Assembly: GCA_045580325.1 (NCBI GenBank) | Contig: JAZNNR010000005.1 | Span: 1-64,000 of the forward strand | DNA length: 64,000 bases | Origin: SIG672 sp045580325 | Lineage (GTDB): Bacteria; Bacillota; Clostridia; Oscillospirales; CAG-272 | Direction: 5' to 3' | Position numbers and translations under genes: made by a program | The notes under the pieces: generated by a model | Told to the model about the DNA's origin: nothing | The model's database searches: none | What the model saw: only the letters and a program-made list of their open reading frames with translations | Shown here: piece by piece, positions 59,053-64,000 of the stretch | How the letters are laid out: every line of letters begins with the position of its first letter | Position numbering within the stretch: position 1 is the first letter of the stretch

Positions 59053-59081
59053 ATCATATCATAAATTGCTAGAAATATCAA
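59053..59081 (-). promoter_or_regulatory. Promoter of the LOG gene
   Basis: On the minus strand: TTGATA (59076-59081), 17-base spacer, TATGAT (59053-59058), with TGA before the -10. The rest of 59082-59250 is AT-rich with no gene. Confidence 0.7.
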
Positions 59082-59250
59082 TCCTTCAAAAGTAAAATAT
59101 TTCTGTCTAAAATATTACCATAAAACTGTCATAATTATACATTTTTTGATTCCAATTTTTAACACGGGTAATACTGCACAATTTTGAAAAAACTAAATTG
59201 TGCATAGTAACAAAAATGTTCATAAAGTGTTGAAAACTTGTGAATAGTAC

Positions 59251-59306
59251 TTGAAATATTTTAATGCGTGTGATATAATTTAGGCAACGACGGGAGAAAC
59301 TCCCGT
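59251..59306 (+). promoter_or_regulatory. Promoter and 5' stem-loop of the secreted protein gene
   Basis: TTGAAA (59251-59256), 17-base spacer, TATAAT (59274-59279) preceded by TGA. A hairpin ACGGGAG-AAA-CTCCCGT (59290-59306) would stand at the very 5' end of the mRNA, where it can protect against decay. Confidence 0.75.
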
Positions 59307-59332
59307 ACGAATATTTTTTGGAGGAAAAACCA

Positions 59333-60151
59333 ATGAAAAAATTTCTTTCTATACTGCTTGTAGCAGTAATGATGCTCAGCGTACTTTCTCTTACAGTAGC
59401 AGCTGACACCACATACTCTATCGCTACTGATGGAGATGGCAACACTCTTAACCCTCATTTTGTAAACAACGATGTTTGGGTTAAAGAAAACGGCGGCATT
59501 AAGATGCCCGAAAACAAGCTCTTTAGCTTCCTTCTCTTCGATACCCCCCTCACAACAAACAGAGTTGAAGCTACATTCGAGGATATGTCTCTCAGCGGTA
59601 GCGGCGATGACAGAAATGGTATCGTATTTGCTCTTACAGAACACAACCCCGGCGCTACACTTTCTGGTGAAGGTGATGCTAACGTAAGCTTCTACTGGGC
59701 ATACATCACCGGATGGGGCGATGAATATAGAGTAGCCGTTCTTAAGATGGGCAAAGGTGGCGACTGGAATATGATAAGCGACGGCGGCTGGGAAAAATGC
59801 GGTAAGACTTTCACAGAGATTGGTGTTGCAAACTCTGGAGAAAAGGTTAAGCTTGCAGCTGAATGGGATAACGAAGGTCACATCAAGGTATTCGTAAACG
59901 GAAAGCTCGCTCATGATATTACCGACGCAGCACCTTTCACAGGCAATCTCTACGGTGTGCTTACAAGAAGATGGGCTAACAGTCCTGACGCTAATAATCG
60001 CGCAGCTTATACTGATACCCTTACTTCTTTCGTAGCTGGTAAGGTAAATAAGCCCGTTACAGGCGATACAACAGTTATCGTTTCCCTCATCGCTCTCGTA
60101 GCAGCTATGGGAACAGGTATCGTTATTGGCAAGAAGCGTCACTTCAACTAA
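59333..60151 (+). CDS. Secreted surface protein with LamG-like domain and sortase-like tail
   Basis: ATG 59333 after TTGGAGG gives 272 residues. Signal peptide MKKFLSILLVAVMMLSVLSLTVAAD with cleavage after ~VAA (24). The mature part is beta-rich (FSFLLFDTPLTTNRVEATFEDMSLSGSGDDRNGIVFALTEHN, YWAYITGWGDEYRVAVLKMGKGGDW, VFVNGKLAHDIT), the pattern of concanavalin-like (LamG/DUF1080) folds. The C-terminus NKPVTGDT, a hydrophobic helix (VIVSLIALVAAMGTGIVIG) and KKRHFN form a cell-wall sorting signal of non-standard sequence. Strong promoter and codon bias suggest abundant expression. Ligand unknown. Confidence 0.8.
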   Translation: MKKFLSILLVAVMMLSVLSLTVAADTTYSIATDGDGNTLNPHFVNNDVWVKENGGIKMPENKLFSFLLFDTPLTTNRVEATFEDMSLSGSGDDRNGIVFALTEHNPGATLSGEGDANVSFYWAYITGWGDEYRVAVLKMGKGGDWNMISDGGWEKCGKTFTEIGVANSGEKVKLAAEWDNEGHIKVFVNGKLAHDITDAAPFTGNLYGVLTRRWANSPDANNRAAYTDTLTSFVAGKVNKPVTGDTTVIVSLIALVAAMGTGIVIGKKRHFN

Positions 60152-60168
60152 TAATTAACTAAACCTAT

Positions 60169-60196
60169 AAAAACGCGGACTTTGTCCGCGTTTTTC
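60169..60196 (+). terminator. Terminator of the secreted protein gene
   Basis: AAAAACGCGGAC and GTCCGCGTTTTT pair around TTT. Confidence 0.92.
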
Positions 60197-60227
60197 TTTT
60201 ATATCTTTCTTTTCTATCCGATATGAA

Positions 60228-60258
60228 AATCCCCACACCGACGCGTCAGTGTGGGGAT
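60228..60258 (-). terminator. Terminator of the 60279 gene
   Basis: On the minus strand, ATCCCCACAC pairs with GTGTGGGGAT around a 10-base loop, followed by TTTCAT. Convergent with the terminator at 60169. Confidence 0.75.
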
Positions 60259-60278
60259 GGCTCTCTTATAAGGGTAAA

Positions 60279-62114
60279 CTATACAACTATGTTTCCGGCG
60301 CCGTTCACCGTAGCTTTGCTATAATATGATTTTATTTCCGGTGTCAGCTCGTATGAAAAGTTGATTTGAATTAACCTTTCAGATTTTATATAGTCAAAAA
60401 GTATAACTATATCGTATTCTTCATCATAAATATAGATGCTGCTTTTATAACTACCTTTTGATATATATCTTTTGTAGTACGATGCATACGTTTGAGCGCG
60501 GGATACAATGGGAGAGGAATTTAAAAGCGGGCTTTCGTCTATCGTATAAACTATTCCTAAGGATTCTCCTATAATATCTGTGATAGTTCTGTCAAATTCG
60601 ATTATATTAAATTTTCTGATAAATTCTTCAAATGCATCATCTTTCAGGCTAAGAAAGAGCGTTCCTTCAGGAACTGTTATCTTATCGGCTAATTTGTCGG
60701 GTTTTAAGGAAAATTCCAAAATCTTTTTGCTATTTAAAGATGAATCATTTTCTACTATTTTATCAATGCTTAGGTATATACTGTCGTCGGCAGTATCAAA
60801 TTCAAATTTTCCGTTAACAGAAAGATTTTCTGTGTCGTCGCTATCCGAATATTCTATTGAGTATTCGTTAGTGTTTTTGTCATAAGAGAGTTTAGCTGAA
60901 TAAACTTCATCTACGGTGCGTATATCATTTCCCGGTCTTTCTCTGATGTCGCTTGAAATAAGCGAAAAATCAATAATAACTTCGGTTTTGTTTGATACTT
61001 TCTTATATTCTGCTACTTGTCTGTTTCTTTCGGTGATCTTTATGCCTTGTTCAGCAACTTCATATTCTATTTTGAATTCGGGATTTTTTGTTTTTCCGTT
61101 GAATGTAAAATGAAAATCGTTAGTGATAGTTTTTTTCTCTTCTTTTGAAACCGTGATTACAGAAAATTCAACCAACGTTCTGCCGGCGACGGTATAAGAA
61201 ATGGTTACCTGACTTCCCGTTAACGATTCCTTGAATTTATCGAATTCGGCATCAAGATCAACATCCGTTTCTGAATTTCCTTCGATGATTTTATATAAAT
61301 AGTTTTTAATAGTAGGGTAGGATCCCAGTTCGCTATAAACAATATCTGTAAGTTCTTTTAGATCATCTTCGCTTAGTTTGATTTCGGTCGTGCGGCAAAG
61401 CGCAAACTTGTTTTTAGCAAAGCCATATGTGTTTTTCGGTCGAATAACATCTTCTGTTTTTTCTGTTAAGCTTTCTATTAGCTCGCTAAGCTCTTTTGAG
61501 AATTTTTCCTGTGTATTCAGATCAAGGTTTTCAACCAAATCACATAGCTCATTGTATTCATCTTTTTTTAGAGCATATTTAGATTTGCTTTTGTGTGCAA
61601 AGATAGATTTATCAAGCGCATCGGTTATATTTCGTCTTGGAAATGTTATAATAACGTCCTTATCAAACGAAAGTCCTTGCAGAGCGAGATTTTTGTTATC
61701 GTACGCTATATCAAACTCGTAGCCGTTTTGCTCGGAATCGAGTTTTACGTTTATCGTTTTCTTTTGATTTTCACCTGAACCTATACCGCGTTCGGATATT
61801 TTTAAATTTATATCTTGATTTAGCTCTGTGATTTCAGAAGGAATACAGAGTGTAGTACTGTTCTCGTATCCCGAAGCATTGAGAGATGACATAGTTTCAG
61901 ATAATACATCGGTGTCGAAAAACAATATTTCGAAAGTGTTTTTGACAGGATTTTTCGTAAATAAAGGCAATATCAATATTAGGGATAGTATTATTGCGGC
62001 AACAAGAAGGGCAGTAGCTGAAAACAAAATTATTTTCGAGATTTTTTTGGATTTTGACGAAACTTGTTTATCAGTACTATCGCTCGGAATGATTTTTTCG
62101 GTGTTTTCGTTCAT
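60279..62114 (-). CDS. Single-pass membrane protein with large extracytoplasmic domain
   Basis: 611 residues; AAGGAGGATATTACA precedes the ATG. A short cytoplasmic head (~1-28, Ser/Lys-rich), one membrane helix (~29-52, IILFSATALLVAAIILSLILIL) and ~555 residues outside, rich in Glu, Ser and Asp with two similar-looking halves that have long beta strands (IDFSLISSDIRERPGNDIRTVDEVYSAKLSYDKNTNEYSIEYSD). No Cys-rich or enzymatic motif. I do not recognise the family. Its own terminator and the following gap make it a single-gene unit. Confidence 0.7.
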   Translation of the reverse strand: MNENTEKIIPSDSTDKQVSSKSKKISKIILFSATALLVAAIILSLILILPLFTKNPVKNTFEILFFDTDVLSETMSSLNASGYENSTTLCIPSEITELNQDINLKISERGIGSGENQKKTINVKLDSEQNGYEFDIAYDNKNLALQGLSFDKDVIITFPRRNITDALDKSIFAHKSKSKYALKKDEYNELCDLVENLDLNTQEKFSKELSELIESLTEKTEDVIRPKNTYGFAKNKFALCRTTEIKLSEDDLKELTDIVYSELGSYPTIKNYLYKIIEGNSETDVDLDAEFDKFKESLTGSQVTISYTVAGRTLVEFSVITVSKEEKKTITNDFHFTFNGKTKNPEFKIEYEVAEQGIKITERNRQVAEYKKVSNKTEVIIDFSLISSDIRERPGNDIRTVDEVYSAKLSYDKNTNEYSIEYSDSDDTENLSVNGKFEFDTADDSIYLSIDKIVENDSSLNSKKILEFSLKPDKLADKITVPEGTLFLSLKDDAFEEFIRKFNIIEFDRTITDIIGESLGIVYTIDESPLLNSSPIVSRAQTYASYYKRYISKGSYKSSIYIYDEEYDIVILFDYIKSERLIQINFSYELTPEIKSYYSKATVNGAGNIVV

Positions 62115-62272
62115 TGTAATATCCTCCTTAATATAAAATATTATTTAAGTAAAGCCTATCCTACCGATATTATTATACAGGAAATATAACATAATTTCAA
62201 TAACGCAGTAGTTGAAAAAAATCAATCAGTGCTATAAAATTCAAACGGTATATGATAATTTTATATGTATGC

Positions 62273-62854
62273 TTATAAATAATAATCTTCAAGCTCAAAA
62301 AACTTAGTATTATAAACGTAAGATACTGTTGGGTCTGATTCAAGCTTTATGAAATAGAACTCATTACCGCTGACCGAGGTATTGTTAAGACCTGCAGAGC
62401 TTATATAATACTCTTTACTCCATTCATAGTGTTTGGCGATTCTCGGCATTCGCCATTTTATTCCCGAAGCGAAATAGAAGAAATAAACGTCTTTTGTAGA
62501 GTGATATTTGCCGCTGTATCCGCTATGGGGTTCGTAAATGGTTTCCTGACGGACTTTATCGAGTGTTTCAAGAGATATAATAAATTCCTCGCGATTTACG
62601 GCATCTTCGGCTGCTCTTACTTTGTTTTTAAACTTCTTTTCCGCGATTATATAGCGTACCGCCAGATAAACAGCAGGCGCAAAGATCGCAAGACCTATCC
62701 AAATATTTTTAAGAAAAATACCCGTAGTAATTGCAAACAGGGTTATGGCAAAAGATGACGTAAGCCGCCACTCCGATTTGTTTACGTAATTTGACTGTAT
62801 TGATAAAAGTAGATCGTGTTTTATGTTGTCTATGGTCAAATGTTCTTTTTTCAT
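62273..62854 (-). CDS. Hypothetical membrane protein (193 aa)
   Basis: 193 residues with two membrane helices close together (~31-52 and ~54-72: FAITLFAITTGIFLKNIWIGLAIFAPAVYLAV) and a C-terminal cytoplasmic domain, beta-rich (SGYSGKYHSTKDVYFFYFASGIKWRMPRI). AAGAAAGAGGCG precedes the ATG, and TATAAT stands upstream on the minus strand (~62883). Family unknown. Confidence 0.65.
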   Translation of the reverse strand: MKKEHLTIDNIKHDLLLSIQSNYVNKSEWRLTSSFAITLFAITTGIFLKNIWIGLAIFAPAVYLAVRYIIAEKKFKNKVRAAEDAVNREEFIISLETLDKVRQETIYEPHSGYSGKYHSTKDVYFFYFASGIKWRMPRIAKHYEWSKEYYISSAGLNNTSVSGNEFYFIKLESDPTVSYVYNTKFFELEDYYL

Positions 62855-62953
62855 AGGGCGCCTCTTTCTTTGAGTTGCGGTTATTATAGCAGATATTTTA
62901 CGTTTTTTAATCGAGAAATTTTTGCTGTATTGACAGAAAAGATAACGTGTAAA

Positions 62954-63334
62954 TTATTCAAAATATTGCTTATATTCAAGCTCTGATTTCAATGCAATTA
63001 TAGCTTCATTTTCTGTCCCAAAAAATGAATAGGCAAAAGAATGGTCCTTAGGCCCCCACCAACCCGCTCGTGCGTCTTTAGAACGGCAAAAATAATTCCA
63101 TTCTTCTTCGTTGCAAATAATAATTTCTTCGTAAGTATATTTGAAAAAGCCTTTATTACTTTCTAAAACAACAAATCGCTTTGAATTATCTTTGCTATAT
63201 ATTACTTTGCAAATTTTAAATTCGTCGGAATAAACGAGATCTTTGTCATATAGAGATCTAACAATTTCATCATATGGAGGCATTTGAAGAATATTAGCTT
63301 TTTTGTTTTTGAAAAGTGCCTTTAACCATTTCAT
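62954..63334 (-). CDS. Hypothetical protein (126 aa)
   Basis: 126 residues, soluble, mixed alpha/beta (MKWLKALFKNKKANILQMPPYDEIVRSLYD, VIYSKDNSKRFVVLESNKGFFKYTYEEIIICNEEEW). AAAGGCGGTGG precedes the ATG. The leader closely resembles that of the gene at 63566. No family recognised. Confidence 0.6.
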   Translation of the reverse strand: MKWLKALFKNKKANILQMPPYDEIVRSLYDKDLVYSDEFKICKVIYSKDNSKRFVVLESNKGFFKYTYEEIIICNEEEWNYFCRSKDARAGWWGPKDHSFAYSFFGTENEAIIALKSELEYKQYFE

Positions 63335-63357
63335 ATTTCCACCGCCTTTCCGATTTT

Positions 63358-63386
63358 ATTATAGCATACTTGTGGGCGGATTGCAA
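63358..63386 (-). promoter_or_regulatory. Promoter of the 62954 gene
   Basis: On the minus strand: TTGCAA (63381-63386), 17-base spacer, TATAAT (63358-63363). The short leader matches that of the next gene to the right. Confidence 0.75.
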
Positions 63387-63565
63387 TATAAAATGCTTTT
63401 CGTTAAAACGAAAAGCCACCTATTCTTTTCTCTTTTATCTCTTATCTTTTATCTGGAAAAGTGGCTCAGGGGATATAGAGAAAAGAGAAGAGTGAAAAGA
63501 ACAAAAAGAAAAAGCCGCTTGCGCGACTTTTCTTTTTGAGTTGCGTTGACAAAAAAGATGCCGCC

Positions 63566-63874
63566 TTATTTTTCCCTTTTTGAAACAATGCGAACGATAA
63601 TGCCGAAGATAATTTGAACAGCACTTATACCAAGTGGAATAAAAAGCATATATTTTCCAATTTGTCTTACGTATATGTCATCGGAAATAAGAGCAAAAAC
63701 GCCCAATAGCATTGCAAACAACAGTAAGGCAGAAAACACCCAAACAAGAACTCTTAAAACAGTTCGAAAGGTACGCGAAAAATATCGTTCGGGAATGATC
63801 CATTCCATTAAGAAAAACCAACCTTCAATAATTGCATCGCCCAATAGTTCCAAAGGAAAAAACAAGCATCCCAT
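63566..63874 (-). CDS. Small membrane protein (102 aa)
   Basis: 102 residues with three hydrophobic segments (~5-20, ~38-62, ~72-92). GAAAGGCGGTAG precedes the ATG. Function unknown. Between this gene and 63334 lie an AT-rich stretch with TTCTTTTCTC-type inverted repeats and the hairpin GAAAAAGCCGC/GCGACTTTTC near 63510-63535, which may act as a terminator. Confidence 0.6.
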   Translation of the reverse strand: MGCLFFPLELLGDAIIEGWFFLMEWIIPERYFSRTFRTVLRVLVWVFSALLLFAMLLGVFALISDDIYVRQIGKYMLFIPLGISAVQIIFGIIVRIVSKREK

Positions 63875-63897
63875 ATCTCTACCGCCTTTCTGGTTTT

Positions 63898-63926
63898 ATT
63901 ATATCACAGTTTTCGGCGTTTTTCAA
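63898..63926 (-). promoter_or_regulatory. Promoter of the 63566 gene
   Basis: On the minus strand: TTGAAA (63921-63926), 17-base spacer, TATAAT (63898-63903) preceded by TGA. From 63927 to the end of the window nothing is recognised. Confidence 0.75.
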
Positions 63927-64000
63927 GACTCTACGGCGAAAAGGCGGGGGAAAGTTTTAAATGAAGCATCGCCTTTCGGCAATATGATATTTTTCGCTTC

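Noticed and set aside
59318..60142. Minus-strand 293-residue frame opposite the secreted protein
   Set aside because: Shadow of the gene at 59333, without a ribosome binding site or motif.

Overview
The window looks like a chromosome segment of an anaerobic member of the Clostridia (Firmicutes). The reasons are strong AGGAGG-type ribosome binding sites on almost every gene, consensus sigma-A promoters with 17-base spacers, SAM-I and FMN riboswitches, a dgt-dnaG-rpoD cluster, an rpsL-rpsG-fusA-tuf string, recD2 and comF. I cannot name the species.

Layout. Positions 1 to about 21.9 kb are an accessory island. It ends at a tyrosine integrase (19.9-21.1 kb) beside a tRNA-Ser(CGA) gene, the usual target of such integrases. 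The island holds the 3' end of hsdS and a complete hsdR of a type I restriction system, with four or more small cargo genes wedged between them and the hsdS 3' tail repeated three times. Next come small island genes (5.8-6.6 kb), a serine recombinase (6.8-7.4 kb) and a seven-gene AT-rich operon (7.6-16.8 kb). After the operon lies a block of degenerate tandem repeats (17.0-17.6 kb), a RepA-like ATPase gene broken by an in-frame stop, an excisionase-like protein and the integrase. The left attachment site is not visible and probably lies before position 1.

The most interesting object is the unit at 6.8-16.8 kb. Ten bases after the serine recombinase stop codon are two 24-base inverted repeats (23 of 24 matching) that bracket 123 bases. 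That segment contains a good sigma-A promoter which, in the orientation given here, points away from the operon, back toward the recombinase, and runs into an intrinsic terminator inside the recombinase gene. Flipping the segment would aim the promoter at the operon. The operon encodes a HerA/VirB4-type ATPase with a cysteine cluster, a very acidic protein ending in a DNA/RNA non-specific endonuclease domain, an SPFH-SHOCT protein, zinc-ribbon proteins and membrane proteins. I read it as a phase-variable membrane-associated ATPase/nuclease system, possibly for defence or contact-dependent antagonism. The function is inference.

From 22 kb on the content is mostly chromosomal housekeeping: a Gld-like ABC transporter operon with a ProX-type tRNA-editing protein (minus strand, 22.3-27.3 kb); dgt, dnaG and rpoD (27.5-31.5 kb); a lipoprotein; rpsL, rpsG, fusA and tuf (33.8-38.3 kb); FMN riboswitch-ribU and a small transporter; SAM riboswitch-metK; recD2, comF and tRNA-fMet (41-44.5 kb). 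A second, more variable stretch follows: a broken tRNA-fMet-like repeat region, a lone AAA ATPase, an acyltransferase, glnA, three tandem membrane paralogues, a GH43, SGNH and fucO group, a GH2 enzyme, paired four-helix membrane proteins, a LOG-family protein, a secreted protein with a sortase-like tail, and several membrane proteins of unknown function to the right end.
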